From an uncultured Bacilli bacterium (GTDB lineage: Bacteria > Bacillota_I > Bacilli_A > RFN20 > CAG-288): a stretch of DNA of 51,246 nt. The notes below the pieces were generated by a model. That model saw only the letters and a program-made list of their open reading frames with translations, was not told the DNA's origin and did not search any database. The stretch's first letter is position 1. Each line of letters starts with the position of its first letter. The stretch covers positions 1 to 51,246 of the forward strand of contig CALVXU010000003.1 of assembly GCA_944371605.1 (NCBI GenBank), given 5' to 3'. Both the position numbers and the translations under genes were made by a program. Of this stretch, positions 34,732 to 44,199 are shown one piece after another.

Positions 34732-36058
34732 ACGACGATTACAAGTTAAAATTACTGGTTTGGATGACTTTGGTAGAGGAATATGTAAAACTGATGGTCA
34801 AACTTATTTCATACCAGGCTTATTAGTAGGTGAGGAAGCGATTGTAGAGACTTCTTTTAAATTTGGCAAATTAAATGATCTCAAGGTGATGGAGAGACTA
34901 AATTCTTCGCCTGATAGAACTGTGTCTATTTGTCCTTATTACCCGCAATGCGGTGGATGTCAGTTACTTCACTTGAGATATGAAAGTCAACTCGAATATA
35001 AAAGACAAAAAGTTCAAAACTTGCTTCATAAGTTCTCAGGGCTAGATATAAAAGTAGAAGAAACCATTTCATCTAATCCTCATTTTGAATTTCGAAATAA
35101 GGTTCAAAAACCTGTGCGTAAAGTCAATGGTAAACTCGAACTTGGATTTTATAAAACTGACAGTCATGAGTTGATTCCAGTGAAGAAATGCCTGATGGAA
35201 ACTCCACTATCTCAAAAGATATCTCGTGAAATACACAAATTATTGGTGAAATATCGCTATGAACCATATGATGAAGATAAAGGCACTGGCTATATCAGAC
35301 ATATTTTGATCAAGACTAGCCGCCATTATAATGAAGCATTGGTCACTATTGTATCCACGACTGACAAAATTAAAGGGAGATTACAATTCGCCAAAGAGCT
35401 GATTGGCAATGTCAAAGAAATCAAAGGAGTTGTTTTAAATATTAATCCACGACATACAAACGTAATTTTAGGCGAAAAGAACATTCCGATTTATGGCTAT
35501 ACACATATTAAAGATAGAATTTTTGATAATGATTTTCTAATTTCTACAAAGAGTTTTTACCAAACCAATCCTTATCAGATTGAAAATCTTTATGGCACGG
35601 CGATTAAAAAAGCCCAACTAAAAGCCACTGATGTTGTCTTGGACGCTTATTGCGGTACAGGAACTATCGGTATTTCTTTAGCGAAAAATGTCAAACAAGT
35701 AGTCGGAGTTGAGCTTGAAAAAGATGCGGTTAAGGATGCGATAAAAAATGCTAAACTCAATAACTTAAACAATATTTGTTTTATCAATCAAGATTGCACT
35801 GAATACATGTTAAAATCACAAAAAAGATTTGATGTGATTATTATGGATCCTCCACGAAAGGGATCGACTAATGAATTTTTGGAAGCTGTGAATCAAATCA
35901 ATCCACGCACTGTTGTTTATATCAGTTGTGAACCTAGCACTTTGGCTAGAGATTTAAAACATTTATTGAAACGATATCGAGTTATATCAGTTACTCCTGT
36001 CGATATGTTTCCAAATACTTTTAGCGTCGAAACCATCGCAGTTTTAAAAAGGAAGTAA
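34724..36058 (+). CDS. 23S rRNA (uracil-C5)-methyltransferase, RlmD/RlmCD type
   Basis: Methylates a uracil of 23S rRNA using SAM. An N-terminal TRAM domain (VKITGLDDFGRGICK) is followed by the cluster cysteines in CPYYPQCGGCQLLHL. The SAM-binding motif is DVVLDAYCGTGTIGISLA, and the catalytic region VVYISCEPSTLARDLKHLL contains the nucleophile cysteine. PPRKG lies between. The length of 444 fits. U1939 or both U747 and U1939 could be targets. A bidirectional terminator follows. Confidence 0.94.
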   Translation: MSKRRLQVKITGLDDFGRGICKTDGQTYFIPGLLVGEEAIVETSFKFGKLNDLKVMERLNSSPDRTVSICPYYPQCGGCQLLHLRYESQLEYKRQKVQNLLHKFSGLDIKVEETISSNPHFEFRNKVQKPVRKVNGKLELGFYKTDSHELIPVKKCLMETPLSQKISREIHKLLVKYRYEPYDEDKGTGYIRHILIKTSRHYNEALVTIVSTTDKIKGRLQFAKELIGNVKEIKGVVLNINPRHTNVILGEKNIPIYGYTHIKDRIFDNDFLISTKSFYQTNPYQIENLYGTAIKKAQLKATDVVLDAYCGTGTIGISLAKNVKQVVGVELEKDAVKDAIKNAKLNNLNNICFINQDCTEYMLKSQKRFDVIIMDPPRKGSTNEFLEAVNQINPRTVVYISCEPSTLARDLKHLLKRYRVISVTPVDMFPNTFSVETIAVLKRK

Positions 36059-36087
36059 AAAGCTCCTCAATCTTATGAGGAGCTTTT
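36057..36087. terminator. Bidirectional terminator between the methyltransferase and mscL
   Basis: AAAAGCTCCTCA pairs with TGAGGAGCTTTT over a 6-base loop. A run of A before and T after lets it work on both strands for the convergent genes. Confidence 0.9.
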
Positions 36088-36094
36088 GTTTTCA

Positions 36095-36754
36095 TTAGGC
36101 TTGATCAGTTTTTGTTAGATCGGCTTTTAATTCATTATTCTTTTTTAGTTCATCGCGTATTTCTTCTAATAGGAGAACTTCTGGAGATTTAACAGGAGCA
36201 GCAGGTTTTTCTTCGATAGGCTCGCCATTCCTTTTAAGCTTATATTTTTCTTCGAATTCTAAACGTTTTTTCTTGACTGTTGCAAAGATCTTAACTATGG
36301 CGAAAAGAGTGATAGCGATAATCAAGAAAGAAATGACCGCATTAATGAAGGCACCCCAATCTATGATCGCCATTTTATTATAGTAATAGGAGCCACCATG
36401 ATTGGTGTACATGTTAGATATAGTGGTCGTGAAGTCAGCTTCTTGACTGAGCGCAGCCCATTCGGTTGATGTATAAATTTGTTTTAAAGCTTCGCCGCCT
36501 ACTGTGATGCCATCTGGAACTCTTTGGCCAGCATTTGCAGCTGGTAAAACAGTGACAAGGCCTGAAAGACCACCAGGCACACCCCATGTACATAAAGAAA
36601 GAAGAATATTAGTAAAGGCAGTTACAATGGCGCCAAATGCTGAGCCCATTATAACACCGACAGCCATGTCTAGAACATTGCCTTTAGATATAAATTTTTT
36701 AAATTCTGCTAAAACACCTGAACCTTTCTTCTTAACCGATTTTTCTTTTGACAT
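36095..36754 (-). CDS. mscL: Large-conductance mechanosensitive channel with an enlarged extracellular loop
   Basis: A pressure-release channel. The N-terminal FKKFISKGNVLDMAVGVIMGSAFGAIVTAF is the standard amphipathic helix and pore helix (TM1 about 27-50). TM2 is near 133-157 (IDWGAFINAVISFLIIAITLF), with the KxxK-like cluster after it. Length 219 is far above the usual 120-150. The periplasmic loop is about 80 residues instead of ~30, and the tail carries a proline-rich linker before the C-terminal LLLEEIRDELKKN helix. It follows trxA closely on the same strand. Confidence 0.94.
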   Translation of the reverse strand: MSKEKSVKKKGSGVLAEFKKFISKGNVLDMAVGVIMGSAFGAIVTAFTNILLSLCTWGVPGGLSGLVTVLPAANAGQRVPDGITVGGEALKQIYTSTEWAALSQEADFTTTISNMYTNHGGSYYYNKMAIIDWGAFINAVISFLIIAITLFAIVKIFATVKKKRLEFEEKYKLKRNGEPIEEKPAAPVKSPEVLLLEEIRDELKKNNELKADLTKTDQA

Positions 36755-36772
36755 AAGTCCTCCACTAATGCA

Positions 36773-37114
36773 TTAAAAAGTGTTCGATAAGATATCTGAA
36801 AAATAATCTGTATCTTGTACACCTAATAATATATCATGTTTGGAGCCTGTGCTTGTAGTGAATTGAATCTGTTCACCATTTTTATATGCGACGAGAGTAG
36901 GTATTGAGACAACTCCGTGTTCAATGGCTAATTCTTGAAAGGAATCTGTATCAATTTTTAAGAAAGTGATGTCTGGAAATTTGGCTTCGATTTCCTCCAA
37001 AACTCGGCCCATAATGCGGCAAGGACCACACCAACTAGCAAAAAAATCTACGACGACATTTCCACTCGCAATCTCTTTAGTGAAATCTTTTACGTTTTCT
37101 AAATGTTTAATCAT
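36773..37114 (-). CDS. trxA: Thioredoxin
   Basis: A 113-residue thiol-disulfide reductase. The active site WCGPC lies in FFASWCGPCRIMG, and the cis-proline region is VSIPTLVAYKNG. No signal peptide is seen, so it acts in the cytosol. It is 18 bases upstream of mscL and likely shares its transcript. No thioredoxin reductase is in the window. Confidence 0.96.
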   Translation of the reverse strand: MIKHLENVKDFTKEIASGNVVVDFFASWCGPCRIMGRVLEEIEAKFPDITFLKIDTDSFQELAIEHGVVSIPTLVAYKNGEQIQFTTSTGSKHDILLGVQDTDYFSDILSNTF

Positions 37115-37198
37115 ATTATTCTTAGCACTATTCGAACTATAATGCTTTCCTCCTGCCTATAATTTATCTTATATTTAAAAGCAGTGCAATTCATATGC

Positions 37199-38068
37199 TT
37201 AAATGAATGTCGAAAGTGTACCACAAAACAAGGAAACAATACCGAGTATTAATAAATGCGTTGGATAATATAAATAGAAAGAATATTGAACAAATTTGTT
37301 TTTATAGCCTTTTTTGCCGTTATATAAGAGTATAAAAATGAATGCTAAAGTCGAATAAGTTCCGATCGGGATGAATTCCGAAGGTAAGAAACTTGAAGTG
37401 TAGTCGATGTGCCAAATCAAATTAAAAATCAGTTCCGTGATGACTAGCATCAGAGCTTCAATATACTTGTAGTATTTAAATCTTGTATTTTCTAAAATAC
37501 TTTGATCTAATTCCGAATATTCGTTTTGTTTTTTCGATAAATAGTAATCTACGATTTTTCTGCCAGCAAAGAATAAGATGAATAAAACAATAGAAAATGT
37601 TCCCCAATCAGATTTGAAAATAGATCCGTAGATTTGATCGATATTGATATCGCTTAAGATAGCTAAGGAAATTGGAATAATAGATATGAAAGAATATTTA
37701 TCTTTTCTATTTAACAAGTACACTGTTAAGACGCCTAAGAATAGATCAGTAAATACATTTCCTATCAATGGATTGGATGCAATAGTGATGTTAGCTACAG
37801 AGCTGATAATGAATCCGAAGATATCCATCAAGACTGAAACGCTTAATAACCTTAGTAAATAATTACGGATATTATGGGTGTGATACACACCTTCAACCGC
37901 TAGAAAAACAAATATAGGAAAAGCGATTTTACCGATTGAACGCATGACCTCATATGCGATGGTATCCGAAGCAAGAAATAATAAAGCTACATGGTCAATG
38001 GTCATTAAAACCAAACCGATAATTTTTAAAATCAAACTATTTAAACCGAATGTTTTAGTGTTTTTCAT
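37199..38068 (-). CDS. TraX-like integral membrane protein
   Basis: A 289-residue protein with about eight hydrophobic helices. It starts with LKIIGLVLMTIDHVALLFL and IGKIAFPIFVFLAVEGVYHT, the D-H and G-R/K-I-A-F-P-I-F motifs of the TraX family. TraX acetylates F-pilin in E. coli, but chromosomal homologues in Firmicutes are acyltransferase-like proteins of unknown role. It starts one base after the CPBP gene, so they form a unit. Nothing conjugative is nearby. Confidence 0.85.
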   Translation of the reverse strand: MKNTKTFGLNSLILKIIGLVLMTIDHVALLFLASDTIAYEVMRSIGKIAFPIFVFLAVEGVYHTHNIRNYLLRLLSVSVLMDIFGFIISSVANITIASNPLIGNVFTDLFLGVLTVYLLNRKDKYSFISIIPISLAILSDINIDQIYGSIFKSDWGTFSIVLFILFFAGRKIVDYYLSKKQNEYSELDQSILENTRFKYYKYIEALMLVITELIFNLIWHIDYTSSFLPSEFIPIGTYSTLAFIFILLYNGKKGYKNKFVQYSFYLYYPTHLLILGIVSLFCGTLSTFI

Positions 38069-38069
38069 T

Positions 38070-38915
38070 TTAAATAAATAAAATTATAAATGAGAATAGA
38101 TTATTTATCACATGGCAACAAATAGATGAAGACAATTTGCCAGATAAAAAGTAAGTTGAACATAATATTGCGCCTGAACTTATGTATATTGGTAGATTCA
38201 TCAATTCATTTAAAAAGAGTTCTAAAGCGACTTGTTTTTCTTCAGCACTAGCCATTATTAATGTCGAGATAGATGAAAAATCAAAGTGTATCAATCCAAA
38301 GACAACGGATGATAAGATTATCGCAACAATAGGTTTAGTTTTGCTGGCTATGGAATCGCCTAGTCCTACACGATAGGTTAATTCTTCTACTATAGGTGCA
38401 AAAACAACAGTTGTGAAAAAGAGAAGTGCTGGCTGTGAAAGAGTCATAGCTTCAATTCCCTCTTGATTGCTATTGCTTCCATAAATTGGAACAAAAGAAT
38501 AGATGAGACCAAATAAATAATTGATGAATATTAGAAAAGCAAAACCTATAAAGGCAAACTTATAAGCTTTGGCGTCACGAAATTCATGTAAAAACTTAAT
38601 ATAAGTTTTTCGGTGGTCAAAAATCATTAAAATACCGAATGCGATCAAAACGATAAAATAAGTGAAAAAATTTAAAAGTGATGATAATAGATTTGAGTCT
38701 TCTTGAAGAGAAGGAATGGCTAATAAAATCAGCTGAATTAAAATTGATACTAATTGAAGTCCTAAAAAGCCCATTATAAAAAAGAGAATTTTTTCCCAAA
38801 GAGGAAGGGAGAAATTCAGAACTCGGCGAGGAAAGATAGAAGATTGTTCTTCATCATCTATTGGAGGTCTATTATATGGTTCGTTTTGATTGTTTTTTTG
38901 ATTAAAAATTTCCAC
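38070..38915 (-). CDS. CPBP-family intramembrane metalloprotease
   Basis: A roughly 281-residue membrane protein with the Rce1/CAAX-type catalytic motifs. EExxxR is in PIVEELTYRVG, and FxxxH is in VFGLIHFDFSS. A soluble N-terminal tail of about 40 residues is followed by six or so membrane helices. A GTG at 38915 has GGGGTG six bases upstream. An earlier GTG at 38924 is also possible. Such proteins cleave membrane-anchored peptides; the substrate is unknown. Confidence 0.87.
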   Translation of the reverse strand: MEIFNQKNNQNEPYNRPPIDDEEQSSIFPRRVLNFSLPLWEKILFFIMGFLGLQLVSILIQLILLAIPSLQEDSNLLSSLLNFFTYFIVLIAFGILMIFDHRKTYIKFLHEFRDAKAYKFAFIGFAFLIFINYLFGLIYSFVPIYGSNSNQEGIEAMTLSQPALLFFTTVVFAPIVEELTYRVGLGDSIASKTKPIVAIILSSVVFGLIHFDFSSISTLIMASAEEKQVALELFLNELMNLPIYISSGAILCSTYFLSGKLSSSICCHVINNLFSFIILFI

Positions 38916-38932
38916 GTTTATCACCCCAAAAT

Positions 38933-38961
38933 ATTTTATGTATTTTTACTTTGTTAGTAAA
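38933..38961 (-). promoter_or_regulatory. Promoter of the CPBP-traX operon
   Basis: On the minus strand TTTACT (38961-38956) and TAAAAT (38938-38933) are 17 bases apart, giving a start near 38926. That leaves only about ten bases before the GTG at 38915. It is back-to-back with the -10 of the large CvpA-like gene. Confidence 0.6.
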
Positions 38962-38996
38962 TAAATTTAATTATAATATATTCAGGTAAATTTCAT

Positions 38997-41900
38997 ATGA
39001 TTAACACAATACTGATTGTTACTTTTGTCGCTTTGATCGCGTTTACTGTTTTGGCATTCATAGCTGGTTTAATCAAGGGTATGTATAAAACGATAGTCAA
39101 AACTATTTTAGAAGTAGTTTTAATATTAATTTTTGTTTTTTTAACTCCTACGATTGCTAACGCAGTCGGTAATATCGATTTATCAAATTTTAATGTTTAT
39201 TTTGATATCACAGTCAATGGAGTTGTACATAATCTACATTTAACAACGATTCAACAAACACTTGCTGATATTATTTCTTCAACTGGTCTTATCTCTCCTA
39301 TAAATGGAATTTCGATTTATCAAACCGCGATAGCTTTATCGACATCGATTCTTTCATATGTTCTCTTTTTTGTTGAAGTTCTTATTGTTCAATTATTTAT
39401 TTGGCTTTTTAATGCGATAATCTATAACGGAATATTTAGATGGTTTTTGCCAGTTGAAACGCGAAAAGAGGCGAAAAACAGAAAGAAGAATAAAACCTCT
39501 AGTGAGTTAGTGTCAGGATTAGTCGATGAGACTGGACATATAAATAACGAAAATAAAAACTATCATCGCTTGAAAAGACATCCGGTCATCGGTGGACTCA
39601 TCGGTGCATGTGGTGAATTTGTTTTAGTTGTCGTTCTTTTATCACCAGTGACATCATTCGCTAAAATCATTATTAAAAATAAAGAGACTTTAAGACCATT
39701 TGTTGATCTTTTGCCTGATGATGTAAATAAATATTATGATGAATTCATCGATTCCTATGATGGTAGTATAATAAAATCGATTAACGGGCTTGGTGGAATT
39801 GATGATTTGATTATGAATTCCGCTTCACAGGTAGAGATTTCTGGTGAAAAAGTTTCGCTTAATAATCTTATAAATGCCACGCTAGATATCGCTAGCCCTC
39901 TTATCAATAATGGATCTATTAAAGATATCTCGTTTGAAGATTCAACTTTAAATATCACCATAAATTATTCAATTTTGTTAAGCGACTATACGATTAATGA
40001 AATCATCACATCACTTGTTGCTAATAATGTTGTATTAGCTTTAATTCCTCCGTTTATTGATTTGGCGGTTAATAATCTTTCATCAGGTACACCTGTTTTA
40101 AGTGAACTTGATTTATCAAATATTGATTGGAAATCTGAACTGAGTATTATCAATAATTTTTATCAAGAGATATACAAGACAGGAATTGTTTCGAGTTTTA
40201 TTAAAGATGATGGTAATAGATTCGATTACTCGGATTTCGTCATTCCTACCGGAAGCATGAGCGATGAAACCATATCTTATTATGGGAACGCAGTAGAAGA
40301 ATTAGGAAAACTTGAAATCATTAAGAAGAATATGCCGACATTGTTAGCTGGAATCGGAACTTATTTAACAAGTATTGGAACTGACATCATTCCTACTGAT
40401 GAATCAGTATATCAAAATATCGATTGGTCTCATGATTTGCGTATCATTGTTGAAAATGCTCTGAAGATGTTTAGATTGTTTAATATTGATGTCACTCCTG
40501 AAATAGTTGACCTTAATTTTCAGGATATTATTCTAGAGTCTCTTAAAGATGAAAATAAACGCGATAGATTAGAGACGTATGTTTTAGGTGATGCTGCCAA
40601 CAATTCTAAAGGATTATTAGATTTAGAAATTTTAAATATTGAACAGTTTAATTTATCTTCAGTGTTTACCACGATATTAGATTCTATTACGCCTTTGCAG
40701 CCATATTTGGAAGGGATCGATTTATCAACTGTACTAGCCGGGTTTGATATACGCGATTTGAAATCTGAAGTTCAAGTTTATTTTGACGCTTGTGATAACA
40801 TCTTTGGTCCTGGCTCTTTCTTTATGGATGAAAATTTCTCATTTGAAACGCTTGACTGGGGAAATGAAGAAGTAGCCACTCAGTTTGTCGAAATTTTAAA
40901 TATCTTGGAAGAATCTAGCATATTCCAAAAATTATATGCTCCAACTTTAAAAACTTTTTTGCATAACACGAATATAGATTTAGATACATATTTATTCGGA
41001 CTTACACCTTATGATTTTAATTATGATTCGGAAGATTTTTTAAACAACTTTGAAACTCTATTAACGCTTTTACCTAATATTAAGAAGATGACTGATGCTT
41101 TGTCTAACGATTCATTGTCTAATGCCGAAAAAATCAATGCTATTGATACTAATACTTTAAGGCAATTATTAAATATTGTTGCGAATTCTGATTTCTTTAA
41201 TGCGCCTAAGAAAACTGGCGCTACTCAAAATGAAATCACCAATGCTAACATTTATACATTACTGAATAATCTGTTCAATGATGAGGCCATTAAAAACTTA
41301 GGATTTTTCACTCCTGATAAAGATGTCATAGCTAATATAGATTGGGGAAATGGCTATGATGGAAAAGAAATCGATAAGATTTGTGATGCACTGGACTATG
41401 TGAAAGTCAATACAGATTTCTTTTTAGACCCTAATTTTGATTTAGATAAATTATCTGATAGTTCTGCTATCAGCGGTTTGATTAATAGTGGTTTAGATAG
41501 TGAGATATTGAGACCATCAATCCTTCAAATTATCGACACTTCTTTGAACCGATATTTAAATGATTTGGGAATACCTTTATCACTACAAGATATGCGCGTT
41601 TCTATGTGGAAAGAGGATGCCGATGATATAGCAAAATTATTGGATCTTTTGAAAGGATTAGATTTATTACATTTAGATATTGAACAATTAGATGGCAACA
41701 GATTAAATGCTATTTTAACTATTTTAAAAAATACGAATATAGTTAATAGTAGCGGTAACAATTTTGGAAATATAGTCTATTCATTGTTAAAAAAACTTAA
41801 TTTCTTCAGTAAATTGAATTTGAATTCTATTTCTTTGATGCAATATTTTGTAAATGCTGATTGGTCATCGACGACTTCTTCTATTGAATTAGATATTAAT

Positions 41901-43763
41901 TCTCAAAAAATTACGGCTTTGGTAACTACTATTGGAGAGATAAGAACATTGTGTGAATTTATTGATATCATTAATCAGCACGGATGGATAGATTCGATTT
42001 CTCAAGGAAAACTACCATCCGATTTAATTGATGCTCTGATCAATGATGATATCTTTTTGAATTCATATCTCTTGAGGGGTTTATTTACTGATATTTTGGC
42101 TAAATCTACTTCGCAGATAAATTTTGGTTCTGAATATAACAATTTATTGAGTGTGATCGATTTCAGCTGTCTCATAGGAATGAGCGAAGAAGAATTTAAA
42201 TTTGAACTGACGCTATTCTCTAAATTGTATGAGTTATCAGTTGATGGTGGATTATCCAATATCATGGCGAATATACTCTCGTTATCTGATGAGCAATTAG
42301 TTGAGATCACATCGTTGATACAAGACTTAGGTTCTTCAAAATTATTCACAACTTTAAAAGAAGATTCGATTTTAACCCCACTCGGTGAATTATTTAAAGT
42401 CTTTTTGGAACAACATGACCTGATTGAACTAGTGACATTCAATAACGATTCTGCCCAGCAAACAAATATTCTTTATGGAATCTTGGCAAGTGTTTCTGAT
42501 TGGAATAATGAAATGTCTATATTTGCTGAGATTATCATCAATATGCAAGGCTTCGATGTTTCAGATTTAAACATTGTCACTTTAAATGATTATAAGTTAA
42601 ACAGTTTAGAAACTCTTTGTAATCTAATGAACCGATCACAAGTTTTTCATAGATTGCCGATTTCTCTTTTAGCGAATGGCTTTGAAGATTATGACATAGA
42701 GAGTTTATTGATAGACACCTCTGGAAATATCAAGCATCACATAGATTTTGATGTGCATTTATCTGTTCATGAAGATGATATATCTTATTGGGCTAATGAT
42801 ATTCATTTCAGCTTTAGATTATTCAGTTCTATCAGAGGAGTTTTGCAATCGACAAAGAGCTTTTCGAATATTGTTTTTGGCGATACTAATATGGTGTCTA
42901 CTTCAATTCTAGCTTATATAGGAAAAATGAATATTTTTATGAACTCGCGTTCATATGTGGCATATAATCTTATAAACAATACATTAACTAGTGCTCTTTC
43001 ATCAGCATATACGTTAAGCGATTTCTTAATGCCTGATGCTCTTAGGCCGATTGCTCCTTATGGTGAAGACTCTGATTCATATAGATTTGAACAGCTGGAA
43101 TATTCTAACAGTGATCTTTTAACCGATGAAGGTATATATGATTTAGAAAAAGGTCTTTTGGATTTAGAACTTTTTGACGAGTTACTAAGCGACTTAATTA
43201 ATATTTTACCTGATATTTCCGATATAAATTCATATGACAATGTCTATTTTTATCAGATGACTTCTAAAGTTTTTGAGTTGGATAATTCTTTTAAACGCTC
43301 TACTCTTTCTTCAGAACTTATGGCTTCTTTGATGAGAAAGCAACTTGAATTAATCAATCAATTTTTGACTAACTCTTCTGAAGTTGATTTTTATTCTAAC
43401 TCCTATTTCTTGACTAATCCTATCGAAGGAAAAGCTGTTGATGCTTTGCTAAATACAATCAGCAAGATACTTCAAGGTGATTCATTTTTTACAAAAGATG
43501 AAGTTTCTCATTTATTTAATGAGCTCTCTATAAAAGAGAGTTCCGATCCTCTTATAACTCATTTTATTGAAACTGATTTTTATGTTAATACGCATAACAG
43601 TCTAGTCGGAATAAGCTATTTGAAATCACTCTCTGAAATGATTTTTGTTGAAACATCAACTGGTCAAATCTCATTATCAACGTTTCTTGCTGATTATTTA
43701 GATGAATTAATTAATAATTCTATCTCAATATCCTCGATACCACTAGACGGGATTCTCAATTGA
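38997..43763 (+). CDS. Giant CvpA-like membrane protein with repeated DW modules (1588 aa)
   Basis: Residues 1-220 contain four hydrophobic segments (about 4-26, 38-56, 108-140, 197-218) and a basic loop at 155-195. This fits a CvpA/colicin V production-type membrane protein. The remaining ~1370 residues are hydrophilic, leucine-, asparagine- and serine-rich, and almost cysteine-poor. A motif of one hydrophobic residue, D-W and then a long helix recurs near residues 378, 477, 621, 783, 956 and 1169 (NIDWKSEL, NIDWSHDL, TLDWGNEE, NIDWGNGY, NADWSSTT, VSDWNNEM). It marks diverged repeats of 100-160 residues. Location of the long part (outside or inside) cannot be told. TATAAT at 38972-38977 gives a very short leader. 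Function unknown. Confidence 0.85.
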   Translation: MINTILIVTFVALIAFTVLAFIAGLIKGMYKTIVKTILEVVLILIFVFLTPTIANAVGNIDLSNFNVYFDITVNGVVHNLHLTTIQQTLADIISSTGLISPINGISIYQTAIALSTSILSYVLFFVEVLIVQLFIWLFNAIIYNGIFRWFLPVETRKEAKNRKKNKTSSELVSGLVDETGHINNENKNYHRLKRHPVIGGLIGACGEFVLVVVLLSPVTSFAKIIIKNKETLRPFVDLLPDDVNKYYDEFIDSYDGSIIKSINGLGGIDDLIMNSASQVEISGEKVSLNNLINATLDIASPLINNGSIKDISFEDSTLNITINYSILLSDYTINEIITSLVANNVVLALIPPFIDLAVNNLSSGTPVLSELDLSNIDWKSELSIINNFYQEIYKTGIVSSFIKDDGNRFDYSDFVIPTGSMSDETISYYGNAVEELGKLEIIKKNMPTLLAGIGTYLTSIGTDIIPTDESVYQNIDWSHDLRIIVENALKMFRLFNIDVTPEIVDLNFQDIILESLKDENKRDRLETYVLGDAANNSKGLLDLEILNIEQFNLSSVFTTILDSITPLQPYLEGIDLSTVLAGFDIRDLKSEVQVYFDACDNIFGPGSFFMDENFSFETLDWGNEEVATQFVEILNILEESSIFQKLYAPTLKTFLHNTNIDLDTYLFGLTPYDFNYDSEDFLNNFETLLTLLPNIKKMTDALSNDSLSNAEKINAIDTNTLRQLLNIVANSDFFNAPKKTGATQNEITNANIYTLLNNLFNDEAIKNLGFFTPDKDVIANIDWGNGYDGKEIDKICDALDYVKVNTDFFLDPNFDLDKLSDSSAISGLINSGLDSEILRPSILQIIDTSLNRYLNDLGIPLSLQDMRVSMWKEDADDIAKLLDLLKGLDLLHLDIEQLDGNRLNAILTILKNTNIVNSSGNNFGNIVYSLLKKLNFFSKLNLNSISLMQYFVNADWSSTTSSIELDINSQKITALVTTIGEIRTLCEFIDIINQHGWIDSISQGKLPSDLIDALINDDIFLNSYLLRGLFTDILAKSTSQINFGSEYNNLLSVIDFSCLIGMSEEEFKFELTLFSKLYELSVDGGLSNIMANILSLSDEQLVEITSLIQDLGSSKLFTTLKEDSILTPLGELFKVFLEQHDLIELVTFNNDSAQQTNILYGILASVSDWNNEMSIFAEIIINMQGFDVSDLNIVTLNDYKLNSLETLCNLMNRSQVFHRLPISLLANGFEDYDIESLLIDTSGNIKHHIDFDVHLSVHEDDISYWANDIHFSFRLFSSIRGVLQSTKSFSNIVFGDTNMVSTSILAYIGKMNIFMNSRSYVAYNLINNTLTSALSSAYTLSDFLMPDALRPIAPYGEDSDSYRFEQLEYSNSDLLTDEGIYDLEKGLLDLELFDELLSDLINILPDISDINSYDNVYFYQMTSKVFELDNSFKRSTLSSELMASLMRKQLELINQFLTNSSEVDFYSNSYFLTNPIEGKAVDALLNTISKILQGDSFFTKDEVSHLFNELSIKESSDPLITHFIETDFYVNTHNSLVGISYLKSLSEMIFVETSTGQISLSTFLADYLDELINNSISISSIPLDGILN

Positions 43764-43765
43764 AT

Positions 43766-44134
43766 ATGAAGCTTCTCAATTTTTATATTTATGAAGAAAA
43801 ACGCTCAAAGTTTTATTGCTATCTTTTTTCGATAAATAATAGAGAAGAGATAAAAACTGTGATGAATCAATTGAAATCTGAGCACAAAAAAGCCAAACAC
43901 ATTTTGCGCTCTTGCCGATATTCTAATGATTCTGGAGTCAGTATTCTTGAATCAAATGAAAATCAAGAACCTATCAGTTCTATGAAAAAATTGGCTTTTG
44001 TATTGGAAAAGAAAGATATAAAAAATACAGGGATTTTTATCGTCCGTTATTATGGTGGTACAAAATTAGGTGCGAGTCATCTAGATCGTTTATATTTTGA
44101 TTTAGGACTGAAAACGCTCACTAATCTGTCATAA
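43766..44134 (+). CDS. YigZ/IMPACT-family protein, short
   Basis: About 122 residues with the UPF0029 pattern: EKRSKFYCYLFSI at the start, HKKAKHILRSCRYSNDSG in the middle, and IVRYYGGTKLGASHLDRLY as the conserved end. YigZ proteins are about 200 residues long; this one lacks the second ferredoxin-like half. Family function is unsettled (eukaryotic IMPACT acts on GCN1). The ATG at 43766 or a TTG at 43760 may start it. The gene touches the stop of the giant protein and is probably co-translated. Confidence 0.82.
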   Translation: MKLLNFYIYEEKRSKFYCYLFSINNREEIKTVMNQLKSEHKKAKHILRSCRYSNDSGVSILESNENQEPISSMKKLAFVLEKKDIKNTGIFIVRYYGGTKLGASHLDRLYFDLGLKTLTNLS

Positions 44135-44137
44135 AAA

Positions 44138-44179
44138 TTGTTAAAGAGTAAGGTTTTTTATATAATTATATCGATATAA
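44138..44179 (+). promoter_or_regulatory. Promoter of the H-cluster protein operon, with a palindrome at the start site
   Basis: TTGTTA (44138-44143) and TATAAT (44161-44166) are exactly 17 bases apart. TATATCGATATA (44168-44179) is a perfect 12-base palindrome covering the expected start, a candidate operator. It does not look like a Rex site. Confidence 0.7.
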
Positions 44180-44199
44180 ATAGAAAGAATATAAATATC

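Noticed and set aside
42002-42442. A 146-codon minus-strand frame within the giant CvpA-like gene
   Set aside because: Serine- and asparagine-rich shadow of the AT-rich coding strand; no start signal and no recognisable domain.
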